NCBI RefSeq assembly: GCF_024339125.1
Contig: NZ_CP101417.1
Coordinates: 1,178,001-1,242,000 of the forward strand
Direction: 5' to 3'
Origin: Xanthomonas hortorum
Lineage (GTDB): Bacteria; Pseudomonadota; Gammaproteobacteria; Xanthomonadales; Xanthomonadaceae
DNA length: 64,000 nucleotides
The translations under genes and the position numbers were made by a program. The first letter of the stretch is position 1. Each line of letters starts with the position of its first letter. The notes under the pieces were generated by a model that saw only the letters and a list, made by a program, of their open reading frames with translations, did no database searches and had not been told where the DNA came from. Positions 1 to 10,874 of this stretch are shown in pieces.

Positions 1-3000
1 AGCACGGCATGGTACGCGTCCAGAAATGCCTGCGTGGAGCGGCGACGGAACTGCACCAGGAATTCATCCAGATGCGTATCCACCCCCACGCCCGCACGTG
101 CGGCAGTGCCTTCTTCGCCGCGTGCCGAGACTTCGCTGGCGTAATCGAGCGAGCGCAGGAAACCGGCGACATCGCGTAGCGGGCTGGCCTTGGCGCGCCG
201 TTCGGACAAGGGCTTTGCCGGCTCGCCTTCGAAGTCGATCAGGATCACATCGTCGAACGCCACCAGGATCTGGCCCAGGTGGAAGTCGCCGTGTACGCGG
301 GTCAACAACGACTCGGCGAGCACGCTCGGTGCCTTGGCCAGCAAGGCCTCCAGCTGCGAGCGTTCGGCCAGCACCGCTTCCAGTGCGTCGCGTTCGATCG
401 CATCGTCGCTGCTGGCCAGGCGTGCGTTGACTGTGTCCCACATCTGTTCGACCTGGCGCGCAACGCCGGCCACCACATCGTTGGCGGCGGGCAGGTCGAT
501 GCGCTGCGGCACGAAGTCCGCATCGTCGGTATCGCACGACAAGGCTTCGTGCAGCTCGGCAAGACGCTTGCCGACCACGGCAGCGAACGCGTCGTAACCG
601 GCCACGGCTTCGGCGCGCGATTCGTCGGTCTGCGCGGTGGCGTACTCGTCGAAACTGCGTGCCAGATGGTCCAGCGTCCAACGCCAGGCATCGCCCTGAT
701 TGCGGATGAAGCCCTGCAGCAACGCAATGGTGGTGATGGTGCCCTGCGCGTCGATGCGGCTGACGCTTCCCAGCAAGGGCGCGGCGTTGGCATAGCCCAT
801 TTCGGTCAGACGACGGCCGATCTCGATCTCCGGATTGGCGCCATTGGCCACATGCCGCAGCAGCTTGAACACCGCCTTGTCGGCGACCACAAGCGAGCTG
901 TTGCTCTGTTCGGCCGACAACCAACGGATGTCCGGATCCTGCGGAATATCCAGCTTGGCCAACGCCGGCGTCGCTTCGAAGCGCACCTGTCCCTGCTGCG
1001 AGGCATCGTCGCCATCGCGGAACTCCAGCGTGGAATTCTCGCGCAGCGCATCGATCACTCCACGCACCATCGGCTTGAGTGCGAACGCATCGGTGAGGTA
1101 ACCCACCTCGCGGCCCTGACGCACACGCGCCAGTGCCAACTGCTCGGCCAGGGTGCTGGGGTGGTCGCGCTCCCACACGATGCCGATCGGCAGCATGTAG
1201 CTCTCGTGGCGGCCATCTTCCAGCTCTACTTCCAGCTCCAGCAGGCTCATCGGCTCATCGCCGGGCAACGGCGTGCGACGCGAGATACGCACGTGTTTCA
1301 GCACCTGATCCTTGGCCGAGAACCAGCGCCGCGCCGACAACCAGGCCGGCAGGATTTCGCTTTCCAATGTGGACAGATGCGGCAGCAGCGCGTTGCCTTC
1401 GTCGGTATCGCTACGCAACACCAGCGTGCGGTAATCCGGCAGCGGCACCGGGGTGGGCACATGCCAATCCGGCAAGGTCCCTTCGCTGACCAGCTGGAAG
1501 GCGTAGAAGCCGAACGGCGGCACAGTGAGCAGATAGGTCAGGCGGCCGACCGGCGGGAAGCTGCCGCCACCGATGATGTCCACCGGCACGCGGCCTTCGA
1601 ACTCGGACAGATCCAGTTCCACCGCCTGCAGCGTATGCGACAGATTGGCCACGCACAGCACCGTCTCGTCCTGATAGCAACGCAGGTAGGCCAGCATGCG
1701 GCGATTGCCCGGGTACAAAAAGCGCAAGGTGCCGCGGCCGAAGGCCTGGTAGCGCTTGCGCACGCTGAGCACGCGGCGGGTCCAGGTCAGCAGCGAATGC
1801 TGGTCGCGGATCTGCGCTTCCACATTCACCGCCTGGAAGCCGTACAGCGGGTCCATCACCGGCGGCAACACCAGCTGTGCCGGGTCGGCACGCGAGAAAC
1901 CGCCATTGCGGTCGATCGACCACTGCATCGGCGTACGCACACCGTCGCGGTCGCCCAGATGGATGTTGTCGCCCATGCCGATCTCATCGCCGTAATACAG
2001 CACCGGCGTGCCGGGCATGGTCAGCAACAAGGAGGTCATCAATTCGATACGGCGGCGGTCGCGCTCCAGCAGCGGCGCCAGGCGGCGACGGATGCCTAAG
2101 TTGATACGCGCGCGCCGATCGGAGGCGTAGGTCTGCCACAGATAATCGCGTTCCGAATCGGTGACCATTTCCAGCGTCAACTCGTCGTGGTTACGCAGGA
2201 AGATCGCCCACTGGCAGCTCTCCGGAATCTCCGGGGTCTGGCGCATGATGTCGGTGATGGGGAAGCGGTCTTCGCGCGCGATCGCCATGTACATGCGCGG
2301 CATCAGCGGGAAGTGGAACGCCATATGGCATTCGTCGGCGTTCTGGCCGAAGTATTGCTGGGTGTCTTCCGGCCACATGTTGGCCTCGGCCAACAGCATG
2401 CGGTCCGGGTATTCGGCATCCAGGGTGGCGCGGATCTTGCGCAGGATCGCGTGGGTTTCCGGCAGATTTTCGTTGGAGGTGCCGGAGCGCTCGATCAGGT
2501 ACGGCACCGCATCCAGACGCAAGCCGTCCACGCCGCGATCCAGCCAGAAGCGCATCACTTCCAGCACCGCTTCCAGTACGGCGGGGTTGTCGAAGTTGAG
2601 GTCCGGCTGATGCGAATAGAAGCGGTGCCAGAAGTACTGCCCGGCCACCGGATCCCAGGTCCAGTTGGACTTTTCGGTATCGCAGAAGATGATCCGTGTG
2701 CCTTCGTATTCCTGGTCGGTGTCCGACCACACATAGAAGTCGCGCTCCGGCGAGCCAGCCGGCGCATTGCGTGCACGCTGGAACCAGGAATGCTGATCGG
2801 AGGTGTGGTTGATCACCAGCTCGGTCACGACGCGGATGCCGCGTGCATGCGCCTGCGCCACCAACTGCTCGAAGTCGGCAATGGTGCCGTAGTCCGGGTG
2901 CACCGCCATGTATTCAGCGATGTCGTAGCCGTCGTCGCGGCGCGGGCTGGGGTAGAACGGCAGCAACCAGATGGTGTCCACGCCGAGTTCGGCGATGTAA

Positions 3001-3164
3001 TCCAGTTTGGAAATCAGGCCGGGAAAATCGCCGATGCCATCGTCGTTGGAGTCGAAGAACGACTTGACGTGCACTTGATAAATGATCGCGTCTTTGTACC
3101 AAAGCTGATCTGCAACCACCGCAGACTGTTCTGCGTCGGCTTGTAACGATGGGACTGCATTCAT
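1..3164 (-). CDS. treS: Trehalose synthase / maltokinase fusion (partial, C-terminus off window)
   Basis: Interconverts trehalose and maltose (GH13 half) and phosphorylates maltose to maltose-1-phosphate (maltokinase half), feeding GlgE. The reading frame stays open from the ATG at 3164 to the window edge (about 1054 codons). The N-terminal half carries GH13 signatures: [11 protein letters not shown] near the start, [11 protein letters not shown] (nucleophile Asp), [11 protein letters not shown] (acid/base Glu) and FLRNHDELT. The C-terminal half has the aminoglycoside-phosphotransferase-like VHGDFHLGQ and LIDFEGEP motifs around residue 955, typical of Pep2-type maltokinase. The start codon overlaps the glgE stop (ATGA at 3161-3164), so the two are translationally coupled in one operon. 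Only the last residues are missing. Family assignment is firm. Confidence 0.95.
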   Translation of the reverse strand, partial: MNAVPSLQADAEQSAVVADQLWYKDAIIYQVHVKSFFDSNDDGIGDFPGLISKLDYIAELGVDTIWLLPFYPSPRRDDGYDIAEYMAVHPDYGTIADFEQLVAQAHARGIRVVTELVINHTSDQHSWFQRARNAPAGSPERDFYVWSDTDQEYEGTRIIFCDTEKSNWTWDPVAGQYFWHRFYSHQPDLNFDNPAVLEAVLEVMRFWLDRGVDGLRLDAVPYLIERSGTSNENLPETHAILRKIRATLDAEYPDRMLLAEANMWPEDTQQYFGQNADECHMAFHFPLMPRMYMAIAREDRFPITDIMRQTPEIPESCQWAIFLRNHDELTLEMVTDSERDYLWQTYASDRRARINLGIRRRLAPLLERDRRRIELMTSLLLTMPGTPVLYYGDEIGMGDNIHLGDRDGVRTPMQWSIDRNGGFSRADPAQLVLPPVMDPLYGFQAVNVEAQIRDQHSLLTWTRRVLSVRKRYQAFGRGTLRFLYPGNRRMLAYLRCYQDETVLCVANLSHTLQAVELDLSEFEGRVPVDIIGGGSFPPVGRLTYLLTVPPFGFYAFQLVSEGTLPDWHVPTPVPLPDYRTLVLRSDTDEGNALLPHLSTLESEILPAWLSARRWFSAKDQVLKHVRISRRTPLPGDEPMSLLELEVELEDGRHESYMLPIGIVWERDHPSTLAEQLALARVRQGREVGYLTDAFALKPMVRGVIDALRENSTLEFRDGDDASQQGQVRFEATPALAKLDIPQDPDIRWLSAEQSNSSLVVADKAVFKLLRHVANGANPEIEIGRRLTEMGYANAAPLLGSVSRIDAQGTITTIALLQGFIRNQGDAWRWTLDHLARSFDEYATAQTDESRAEAVAGYDAFAAVVGKRLAELHEALSCDTDDADFVPQRIDLPAANDVVAGVARQVEQMWDTVNARLASSDDAIERDALEAVLAERSQLEALLAKAPSVLAESLLTRVHGDFHLGQILVAFDDVILIDFEGEPAKPLSERRAKASPLRDVAGFLRSLDYASEVSARGEEGTAARAGVGVDTHLDEFLVQFRRRSTQAFLDAYHAV

Positions 3165-6100
3165 GCGACCTCTCCTGCGCGGATGCGCCATAACGCGAAC
3201 GGCCGCGTCGCCTCTAACCGGATGTGTTGTTGCTTGCCTTGCCATGTGAAGCGATGGCCGTCCCACAGATCGTCCACTGCCACGCTGGCGTGATCGGGCA
3301 GGCCCAACTCCCACAATGGAATTTCGATATCGGCGTCCTGCGCGGCATTAGGGTCCAGATTGATTGCCACCAACACCATGCTGCGGCTGCGCGAGAGGTA
3401 ACCGGCATCCAGGAACTTGCCGAAGTACAGCACCTGATCGTTGTGCGCCTGATAGAACCGCGTGCCCAGGTGCGATTGCAGCTCGGGATGCATGCGACGC
3501 AGCTGGTTGAAGCGGGTGATCTCATCGACGATGTCGCCGGGCGCACGTTCGGGCCAGGCGCGCAGCTGGAATTTCTCCGAGTCCAGATACTCTTCCTTGC
3601 CCGGCGCCAGCGGCGTGGCTTCGCACAACTCGAAGCCCTGATACATCCCCCACAGCCCCGACAAGGTCGTGGCCAACGCAGTGCGGATCAAATGCCCGTT
3701 GCGCCCGCTGGTCTGCAGGAACTGCGGATTGATGTCGGGCGTGTTGACGAAGAAATGCGGGCGGAAGCATTCGCGCGGCACGCCTTCGTTCAACTCTTCC
3801 ACATACTCCTGCAGCTCGTGCTTGTGATTGCGCCAGGTGAAGTAGGTGTAGGACTGCGAGAAGCCGCACTTGGCCAGGCGATACATCATCTTCGGCCGGG
3901 TGAAGGCCTCCGACAGGAACACCACATCCGGGCGGCGCCCACGCACATCGGCAATCAACCACTCCCAGAACGGGAACGGCTTGGTATGCGGGTTGTCCAC
4001 GCGGAACAGCGTCACGCCCTCGTTGACCCAGAACAGCACCGCATCGCGCAGCGTATTCCACAGATCGGGCACCGCACCGCTGGCGTAGAAATCGACGTTG
4101 ACGATGTCCTGGTATTTCTTCGGCGGGTTCTCCGCATACGGAATCGAGCCATCCGCACGCCAGGTGAACCAGTCCTTGTGATCCTTCAACCATGGGTGAT
4201 CCGGCGCGCACTGGATGGCGAAATCCAGCGCCACTTCCAGCCCATGCGCACGTGCGGCCTGGATCAGGCGGCGGAAGCCATCGAGCCCGCCGAGTTCGGC
4301 GTGCACTTCGGTATGCCCGCCATCGGCCGCGCCGATCGCATACGGGCTGCCCGGCTCGCCTTCGACGGCAGTGACCGTGTTGTTGCGTCCCTTGCGGTTC
4401 TTCGCACCGATGGGATGGATCGGCGGCATGTACAACACGTCGAAGTTCATTGCGCGGATATGCGCCAGCCGTTCGATCACATCGTCGAAGGTGCCATGGC
4501 GCTGCGCATCGCCGCTCTGCGAGCGCGGGAACAATTCGTACCAACTGGCAAAGTGCGCCGCGCGGCGCTCCGACTCCACCCGGAAGGTCACTGGCGTCTC
4601 GGAGCGGAACGGCTTGTCGTCAGCCAACGCCATCGCCTGTGCGGTGTCCGGCTCCAGCACGATGGCCAGCTGCTGCAACGGCTCGCTCTGCGCACCGATG
4701 CGGGTGAGGACGGCCTGCAAGCGCTCGGCCAATGCACCTTTGCTGCGTGCATGCGCGGCCTGCACCACCGCCACCGCCTCCTGCACATCCACCGGCAGCA
4801 CCGTGTTGGCGGCGCGCTTCTTTTCCAGATCCGCATGCAAGGTGGCGAACACATCGCGCCAGCCTTCCACACGGAACTCGTAGGTACCGATGCGCTCCAG
4901 CGGAAACTCCGCACGCCAACGGTCGTTGCCCAAGGCGCGCATCGGCGCACTGGCCCAGGTCTTTGCATCGGCCGGGCGCCACAGCACAGCGACTGCAATG
5001 CGGTCGTGCCCATCGCAGAACGCATCGGCCTCTACACAGATACGATCGCCCACCGTCCGCTTGACCGGGAAGCGACCGTTATCGACCGAAGGCGTCACCG
5101 ATTCGATGCACACGCGCGGCCACGCGGCCGCGGTCTGCGCACGCGGGCGCATGCGCGGCACCGCCAACACATGCCGCGCAGGCACACTGCGATACACGCG
5201 CACCTCGCCCGGCTCCAGCGCCTCCAGCGTCGCACCAGACAAGGTGCTGCCGTCTTCGCCCACCAACGCTTCGGCATCGCCTAACAGACGCAGCAGATCC
5301 GGTGCCGGCACCGGCACTACATGTGCGGCATCGCCATTGATCAACAGCAACGAGGGCAAGCCACCGAGCGGCTCCACCGCTACGGCCGTCAGCCCGGTGG
5401 CTTCGCGCAATAGCGGGCGCAGCCGCAGGCCGGCATTGCTTGCCGGCACGCTGTCAGTGGCACGGATGGAAGAGGGCACTGCATCCAGCTGCGCAGCGTT
5501 CAACAACCACGCCCCGCCCAGTGCCTGCGCCAGCTGCCAGTGCTGCGCAGGCGTCGCCGCACGCTTGCCATCGGGCGCATCCAGCACCGCAACCACCTGG
5601 GCGGCGAGTGCGCGCAATGCGGTGTCTTCATCGAAGAACCAACTGCTGCGCCCATCCCACCACGCGAGCGAGGAGAACGCCGCATCGAACCCGGCACCGG
5701 CCAATTGCTGCAAGGCTTCAGTGCCCAGGCCTGGCGTCCACGCTGCAAACACCACTTCCGGCGCCTGCGCATGCACGCGTGCGATCAACTCGCGCCAGCG
5801 CTGCGCCGGCACCTGTTGCGGCTGCAGCAGGCGGAAGCCGGCCACACCTTGCGCCGCCCAGTCCAGCAGGCGCGCGCTCCACCACTCCATCAGCGCCGCG
5901 CCTTCCTGCGCATAGGCAAAACGTGCCTCTGCCACTTCCGGCGTAGTACGCGGCTGACGCGGGTCCGGCACCGCCGTGCTGCGTGCACGGAACCACTGCG
6001 GGTTCTCGCGCACCACCGCACTGGCGCCGCCGACTTCGTCCAGGCGCACATCGAGCAGCAGCTTCACGCCAGCGCGGTGCGCGGCCTGCACCACCTCGCG

Positions 6101-6277
6101 CAGACGCTGCGCGTCTTCCTCGCCGGTGGTGGCGACCTCGCTCAGCCGGCCTTCGGCGTCGCGTGCAAATGGCGGCGCGAGCACCACATGGTCAAAGCCG
6201 GCCTCACGCGCCGACCTGCAGCGCTGCTCCAGCCCGGCCTGCTCGCCGGTTGCCTCATTGAGAACACAGATCCGCAT
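3161..6277 (-). CDS. glgE: Alpha-1,4-glucan:maltose-1-phosphate maltosyltransferase with extra N-terminal GH13-like domain
   Basis: Transfers maltosyl units from maltose-1-phosphate to alpha-glucan, using the product of the coupled treS-maltokinase gene. The protein is 1038 aa. The canonical GlgE part starts near residue 388 ([17 protein letters not shown], then DUF3416-like and GH13_3 domains), with [12 protein letters not shown] (nucleophile Asp about 761) and [10 protein letters not shown] (acid/base Glu about 790). The first roughly 380 residues resemble an incomplete alpha-amylase barrel (begins [13 protein letters not shown]) and make the protein about half again longer than a usual 660-700 aa GlgE. 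The ATG at 6277 follows a strong GAGGGGGG purine tract. Stop overlaps the treS start. Confidence 0.92.
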   Translation of the reverse strand: MRICVLNEATGEQAGLEQRCRSAREAGFDHVVLAPPFARDAEGRLSEVATTGEEDAQRLREVVQAAHRAGVKLLLDVRLDEVGGASAVVRENPQWFRARSTAVPDPRQPRTTPEVAEARFAYAQEGAALMEWWSARLLDWAAQGVAGFRLLQPQQVPAQRWRELIARVHAQAPEVVFAAWTPGLGTEALQQLAGAGFDAAFSSLAWWDGRSSWFFDEDTALRALAAQVVAVLDAPDGKRAATPAQHWQLAQALGGAWLLNAAQLDAVPSSIRATDSVPASNAGLRLRPLLREATGLTAVAVEPLGGLPSLLLINGDAAHVVPVPAPDLLRLLGDAEALVGEDGSTLSGATLEALEPGEVRVYRSVPARHVLAVPRMRPRAQTAAAWPRVCIESVTPSVDNGRFPVKRTVGDRICVEADAFCDGHDRIAVAVLWRPADAKTWASAPMRALGNDRWRAEFPLERIGTYEFRVEGWRDVFATLHADLEKKRAANTVLPVDVQEAVAVVQAAHARSKGALAERLQAVLTRIGAQSEPLQQLAIVLEPDTAQAMALADDKPFRSETPVTFRVESERRAAHFASWYELFPRSQSGDAQRHGTFDDVIERLAHIRAMNFDVLYMPPIHPIGAKNRKGRNNTVTAVEGEPGSPYAIGAADGGHTEVHAELGGLDGFRRLIQAARAHGLEVALDFAIQCAPDHPWLKDHKDWFTWRADGSIPYAENPPKKYQDIVNVDFYASGAVPDLWNTLRDAVLFWVNEGVTLFRVDNPHTKPFPFWEWLIADVRGRRPDVVFLSEAFTRPKMMYRLAKCGFSQSYTYFTWRNHKHELQEYVEELNEGVPRECFRPHFFVNTPDINPQFLQTSGRNGHLIRTALATTLSGLWGMYQGFELCEATPLAPGKEEYLDSEKFQLRAWPERAPGDIVDEITRFNQLRRMHPELQSHLGTRFYQAHNDQVLYFGKFLDAGYLSRSRSMVLVAINLDPNAAQDADIEIPLWELGLPDHASVAVDDLWDGHRFTWQGKQQHIRLEATRPFALWRIRAGEVA

Positions 6278-6288
6278 GGCGCCCCCCC

Positions 6289-6456
6289 TCAGCAGACCAC
6301 GGCGCGCGCACGCGCCGTGAGGAAGGAAACGACACGGGCCGACCCACCCCGCAGATCCACCGGCGCTCGGTCACGACGCACCAGTCCAACTCCCGTCCGG
6401 ATCGACCCCTGCCTACTCAAGGCCTGGTCGACCCTTTCTACCGTGACTGCACTCAT
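6289..6456 (-). CDS. Small ORF directly upstream of glgE (55 aa), possible leader or coupled peptide
   Basis: A 55-codon frame begins at an ATG preceded by GGAG at six bases spacing and ends in a TGA that runs straight into the glgE Shine-Dalgarno tract (TGAGGGGGG), 11 bases before the glgE start. Sequence begins [15 protein letters not shown] and is Arg/Val-rich with no recognised domain. It is in a different frame from glgE. Its placement suggests either the true first cistron of the operon or a translational-coupling leader; chance occurrence in high-GC DNA is also possible. Confidence 0.35.
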   Translation of the reverse strand: MSAVTVERVDQALSRQGSIRTGVGLVRRDRAPVDLRGGSARVVSFLTARARAVVC

Positions 6457-6629
6457 GCGCAACTCCGCAACGATTCTTGACCGATGCAGTCAAGCACCCC
6501 GGCTGCGAATTTCATGTGTCGGTGGAATTGACGAAAATCAAACAAGCGCGGCAGTGGTGAGGGATCAGACAGCATTGGCCAATTCCCAGGCGTTGTAGGC
6601 TAGGGCTTCAACCTGCAGGGAGAGCAAGG

Positions 6630-7520
6630 ATGCGGAGCTACATCATGGCGGCGCTGCTGGCCACCGCCACAGTTGCAACGGCAAAGGATCAGAGGCTGAG
6701 CCCGAGTCGTGCCGGAGAGATCGTAGGGCTTTGGCAAGACGTCAGCGTCAACGACGACATCGTCAAGGACGACTACGCCGGCTTCGTGCAGGTCGTCGAC
6801 CTGGACAAGGATGGAGTCGATGAGATCGTCTATCTGAGTTCTTCGTACTGCTCGGGTTCCACTTCCGACTGCCCCAACAGCATCGATGTATTGCGCAAGC
6901 ACCCACCCAGGAAGGCACCCAACGTCAGCGCTCCGATCGACGAATGGGAAACCAGGGCACGCAAGACCGGTTACACGCCAGACGCCAGCGAGCAGATTCC
7001 TGGCGAAGTGATGACTCTTGCAGTCCAGGGCAACCGCATCGAGGTCGTGTTCGTCGTGCAGGAGAACTCGCCGATCTGCAAACGGGAACAACCCAATCCG
7101 GACGGGTCGCAGCGCTGTCCCGCCCCCGGCCGCTACAGCTGGACGTACACCTGGAAGCCAGGCGCGTTGACGCGCATTACCGGCGCTGGCAGCTATGAAC
7201 CACACGTCCCCAAGGCCCATTTTCCCGAGCAACTGCGAGGCGCCTGGGTCACCGCAGGGATCGCCTGCCATGACGCCGAGACAGCGGACCCCAAGCACCT
7301 CATCCAGTTCGGCTGGGATCACATGACCGGCAAGGGCGAAGACCTCTGGCCCAACGCGGTCACGCTGCTGGCACGCACACCCTGGACATGGCGCATTATC
7401 ACCGCGTCTGCCAACGCGCCGAACAAGAACGTTCCTGCGGTCTTCATCCTCAGCCAGATGGAAGATCGCCTGATCATTGCGGAGCAAACGCGCGTCAGAA
7501 CCTTCGGTCGGTGCCGCTGA
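6630..7520 (+). CDS. Hypothetical exported protein
   Basis: 296 aa, starting MRSYIMAALLATATVATAKD, a short signal peptide with a likely cleavage after ATA. Residues about 60-75 contain VVDLDKDGVDEIVYLS, an FG-GAP/VCBS-like calcium-binding loop of the DxDxDG type. Several cysteines (YCSGSTSDCP, ICKRE, RCPAPG) suggest periplasmic disulfides. A good Shine-Dalgarno sequence (AGGGAGAGCAAGG) supports this start. It converges on the DUF4142-like lipoprotein gene, with a hairpin between them. I do not recognise a family with a known function. Confidence 0.8.
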   Translation: MRSYIMAALLATATVATAKDQRLSPSRAGEIVGLWQDVSVNDDIVKDDYAGFVQVVDLDKDGVDEIVYLSSSYCSGSTSDCPNSIDVLRKHPPRKAPNVSAPIDEWETRARKTGYTPDASEQIPGEVMTLAVQGNRIEVVFVVQENSPICKREQPNPDGSQRCPAPGRYSWTYTWKPGALTRITGAGSYEPHVPKAHFPEQLRGAWVTAGIACHDAETADPKHLIQFGWDHMTGKGEDLWPNAVTLLARTPWTWRIITASANAPNKNVPAVFILSQMEDRLIIAEQTRVRTFGRCR

Positions 7521-7659
7521 GCAGAAGGTCGGTTGCCATCACGTTTGCGGCAACGCGACGTGGGCTCGAACGCTTCGCCAGAGAACGTTTGATCGACGTC
7601 CGTGCAGGTCCCTAAAGCTCAAGATGGCGACGTCGCGCTCACTCGCCGCTTGCAGACCA

Positions 7660-7688
7660 GGCGTGGCAGACCGGCGATCTGCCACGCC
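7660..7688. terminator. Hairpin between convergent genes
   Basis: Perfect 11-bp inverted repeat GGCGTGGCAGA / TCTGCCACGCC with a 7-base loop, placed between the ends of the convergent genes at 6630-7520 and 7694-8314. No T-run follows, so it may work as a bidirectional stem or merely protect the 3' ends. Confidence 0.5.
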
Positions 7689-7693
7689 CATGC

Positions 7694-8314
7694 TCACATC
7701 GCCTTCTTGATGGCTTCCGCCTTCGCCAGGTGCTGCTCGACGTGCGTCTTGGTCTCGGTCAGATGCTGCTTGACCGGCTCGGTCGACGCCACCGTCATCA
7801 TCTGTGTTTCGATCAGCTGCAGCGCGTCCTTGTGCCCGGCGATCATTGCATCGATGTAGGCCGCCGCGTAGTCCTTGCCGGACTTCTGCCCTAGCGTGGA
7901 CAGGTCCTGCTCGCCCTTGCTCTCCAGCTTCTTGACGTCCGGGGTTTCGGCCAGCGTCCCCAGCGCCTTGGTCTTTTCCAGGTTCTCGGTGTGCTCTTTT
8001 TCCATCATCTTCGCGTACTCCAGCACCGCGCCGGTGACTTTCTTGTCCTGCGCCTGCTTGGCTGCGGCGATCTCGTGGTTATTCACCGCCCCGAGCAGGC
8101 CCAGGGCGATGTCGTCTCCGGAACTCGCGCGCGCCGCGCCTTCCGGCGCCGGGCTGGCTTCGCCGACAGGCGGTGTGGTCGGGGTCGCCGCGCCACCGGT
8201 CGGCGTCGGCTCGGTGGACGCGGCAGGCGCTGCGGCCTCCTTGTCGGCATCCGGCTTGCAGCCAGCGAGCGCCAGCGCCGCGACGATGGACAGGACCAAC
8301 AGTGATTGTTTCAT
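7694..8314 (-). CDS. DUF4142-like lipoprotein
   Basis: 206 aa lipoprotein. MKQSLLVLSIVAALALAGCK gives a classic signal peptide with lipobox LAGC. A low-complexity Ala/Pro/Thr linker (about 25-65) precedes a helical domain resembling DUF4142, a ferritin-like four-helix family of unknown function (ALGLLGAVNNHEIAAAKQAQ; later HKDALQLIETQ and VKQHLTETKTHVEQHL). The ATG at 8314 is preferred over the upstream in-frame start because GGGAGTGGAG lies just before it and it begins the signal peptide. Monocistronic. Confidence 0.8.
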   Translation of the reverse strand: MKQSLLVLSIVAALALAGCKPDADKEAAAPAASTEPTPTGGAATPTTPPVGEASPAPEGAARASSGDDIALGLLGAVNNHEIAAAKQAQDKKVTGAVLEYAKMMEKEHTENLEKTKALGTLAETPDVKKLESKGEQDLSTLGQKSGKDYAAAYIDAMIAGHKDALQLIETQMMTVASTEPVKQHLTETKTHVEQHLAKAEAIKKAM

Positions 8315-8598
8315 GCTCCACTCCCTCTCGATTGGAGACAGCAGCATCGCCCTCGCCAGGTGAAGAGAGCTCATACACTTCCACTGAGTTAATCAGACAC
8401 AAGCATGGGCTGCGGGGCGAAGACACAACGCCGCACCATGCACGCACCGCACGCGGCGGCGCGCGCTTGCGGGCGGGCGGGCGTGGAACTGGACGTGGGT
8501 CAGCGCGGCTGTGGTACGCATGGCGTGTGGTGACATTTTCCTGCTGAAAGACGGCCCGGTTTACCGCACACTACCGCGCCACATTTGGAGTGATTGCC

Positions 8599-9264
8599 AT
8601 GCATAAGGCCTGGATGCTTGCCCTGTTGGGCGTTTCGCCGTTGGTCCACGCCGCGCCTGCCACCGACGATGCCACCTGCCGCAATGGATTGTTCACCAGC
8701 GCGCCGGTGGCGTTCTCCCTCGGCAAGGTCATCCCGCCGCGCCTGCATCTGCTCAAGGACACCGATGGTTGCCCGGACAAGGGCGGGGCCGCATGCCAGG
8801 GACGCGCCTACGTGGTCAAGAACGATATCGTCCTGACGGCGCAGCGCCGCAATGCGTATGTCTGCGTGCTCTATCCCAACAAGGGAGGCGGCACCGCCGG
8901 TTGGGTTGCACAGTCCAGCCTGCAGATGCAACCAAGCGCTGCCACGCCCACACCACAGGCGTGGAACGGCCACTGGCACTACGGCGACAACATGCTGCAA
9001 TTGACCCCCAACGCAGACGGCAGCATCACCGTCAACGGCGATGCGTACTGGCCCAGCGCCTATCCTGACCCGGAACAGACGCCGGGCGGTCCGCACACCG
9101 GCTCGGTCACCGCGCGCGGCTATCCAGAAGGCAACCGCATCGAGGTCAACGAGAACACGTGCAAGGTGCGCCTGCAATTGCTGGGCGACATGCTGCTGGT
9201 CGACGACAACCTGGAATGCGGCGGAATGAACGTTTCCTTCGGCGGGGTATACCGAAAGAAGTAA
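8599..9264 (+). CDS. Hypothetical exported protein
   Basis: 221 aa with signal peptide MHKAWMLALLGVSPLVHAAP. The N-terminal third (YVVKNDIVLTAQRRNAYVCVLYPNK) looks like an SH3-type bacterial fold with GWVAQSSL; the C-terminal half (WNGHWHYGDNMLQLTPNADGS to the GGVYRKK end) is beta-rich. Cysteines are paired along the chain. I chose ATG 8599 over the in-frame GTG at 8590 because TTGGAG is correctly spaced for the ATG. No function can be assigned. Confidence 0.78.
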   Translation: MHKAWMLALLGVSPLVHAAPATDDATCRNGLFTSAPVAFSLGKVIPPRLHLLKDTDGCPDKGGAACQGRAYVVKNDIVLTAQRRNAYVCVLYPNKGGGTAGWVAQSSLQMQPSAATPTPQAWNGHWHYGDNMLQLTPNADGSITVNGDAYWPSAYPDPEQTPGGPHTGSVTARGYPEGNRIEVNENTCKVRLQLLGDMLLVDDNLECGGMNVSFGGVYRKK

Positions 9265-9462
9265 TCGCAAGCCTAGCCACCCCGGTGCGCCGCACTCCTG
9301 CAGGGGCAAACGCAACGGAGGCAGGCACGCCATCAACCACCGCGCGGCATGAAAGCCGATGCAAAGCGGCGCAGTGCGGTTTCCGGTGACCTGGCCATGG
9401 GTGACGCACCACGTGGACCGGCGTCATTTATCATGGCCGATTGCTGTTTTGAAGGAATTGCG

Positions 9463-10722
9463 TTGAGACGTTCCGCCCCACGCCCGATGCGCGCACTACT
9501 GTGGTTTTCCGTGGCGTTGCTTGCTGCTTGCAGCACCACCAACACCACTCACAAGCCGCTGCCGCCATCGGCGGACACTACTGGCAACACAAGTTACTGC
9601 ATCGGGCGGCTTGCCGTGACGTCCAACATGCCCCTGCATTTCCTGGGAAGTTCCGCGCAGTTTTATTGGGGCGACGTCGATACCTACCGCGAAGACGCGG
9701 CCAGCTATGCGCAGCGCCTGCTGGCCGCGCAAGCATCGGCCAGTGATGGCCGGGTACGCCAACTGATCAAGCCCGTAGAAACGCTGGCGCAGGATGATGG
9801 CAGAGTGATCGTCGCACGCGAGGAAGAAGCATTGCCGCTCGATCCAGATGTGGTACAGGTCACCGGTTTCGTCCATCGCGATGGCACGACCTTTCGCTTC
9901 CAGAAGAGTGCCATCAGCCGCCTGCAGGACATCACCGAGCGGCGCACCAAGGAAATCCTGGCCTCCATCACCAGCAGCGCATCGCCCTTCCCGCCAGCGG
10001 CGCAGTCCCAGCAGGGGTTCTGCGTCATGCACGGCACTGTCAATTTGGCACCCGGACACGACTGGCACGAAGCATCCAGGGTCGAGGGAGAATTCACCCT
10101 GCAGGAAAAGCGCTACCGTTTCAGTCTGCGTTCGCGCTATCTGCGCTCGCTGTCGTTGAACGCGCAGGAGGTGACAAACCAGCGCGACCTACTGCTGGCA
10201 CTGGCGGGTGCCATACCGGATTCCCGCCTGGTGCCGATCAGTGAACTTCCGGTGGCCGCCAGCAACCCATCGCACGGCAGTGCCAGCCTGCTCGAGATGA
10301 CGACAGCCGATGGCAAGCAGCAGGTCTATGAGTGGCACATGCCAGCTGCCAGTACAGCGCCCGGTACGCCGGCAACTTTTCTGTATATCTGGCCAGCGTC
10401 CGGGCAAGCGTCAGCCCAGGACCAAGCCAATTTCATGCGCTGGATTGTTGCCTATCCGCAGCAGGCGACACCGCTATTGCAGATAAAGCACATGGCCAGC
10501 GGCGGCGGACAGCAACAGGCAACGCCTGCAGCGGAAGAGAGCAGGCTCGTCTACCGTATGCAGCTGCATTACCCGGGCAACCAGTCTGCCGGCGGGCGAC
10601 ATTATGTGATCTACAAGGATGGCCAGAAAGTCGATGAGGGGTTCAGCGATGCCCATGGATTTACCAAGGCGCACAATGCCGATTACGACCAGATCTGGGG
10701 AACCACGGTGCTCAACAAATGA
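9463..10722 (+). CDS. Tli4-like T6SS immunity lipoprotein (orphan)
   Basis: About 419 aa. The N-terminus RRSAPRPMRALLWFSVALLAAC is a lipoprotein signal with lipobox LLAAC. The TTG at 9463 has AAGGA seven bases upstream; the ATG at 9487 is the alternative start. The body resembles the Tli4 family of periplasmic immunity proteins against T6SS lipase effectors: a YCIGRL segment near the mature start, GFCVMHGTVNLAPGHDW mid-protein, and LHYPGNQSAGGRHYVIYKDGQKVDEGF near the end. No Tle4-type lipase or vgrG lies beside it, so it would be an orphan immunity gene. Family assignment is from memory of motifs and is moderate. Confidence 0.65.
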   Translation: MRRSAPRPMRALLWFSVALLAACSTTNTTHKPLPPSADTTGNTSYCIGRLAVTSNMPLHFLGSSAQFYWGDVDTYREDAASYAQRLLAAQASASDGRVRQLIKPVETLAQDDGRVIVAREEEALPLDPDVVQVTGFVHRDGTTFRFQKSAISRLQDITERRTKEILASITSSASPFPPAAQSQQGFCVMHGTVNLAPGHDWHEASRVEGEFTLQEKRYRFSLRSRYLRSLSLNAQEVTNQRDLLLALAGAIPDSRLVPISELPVAASNPSHGSASLLEMTTADGKQQVYEWHMPAASTAPGTPATFLYIWPASGQASAQDQANFMRWIVAYPQQATPLLQIKHMASGGGQQQATPAAEESRLVYRMQLHYPGNQSAGGRHYVIYKDGQKVDEGFSDAHGFTKAHNADYDQIWGTTVLNK

Positions 10723-10874
10723 ACACCGGCCCCAAACCGGCGCACCTAGTTTTTTACAGGATTCAGGCTGGAGAGGTTCGGTAAGCATCCAGGCAATCTG
10801 TCTTCCTGAGGCCGTTGCTTAGGTAAGCGCCCAGCCAAGATGCACGACCTCAACACGTTCACACGAGACAGGCA

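Noticed and set aside
3224-5284. 686-codon plus-strand frame
   Set aside because: Shadow of glgE; His/Arg-rich composition typical of antisense translation.
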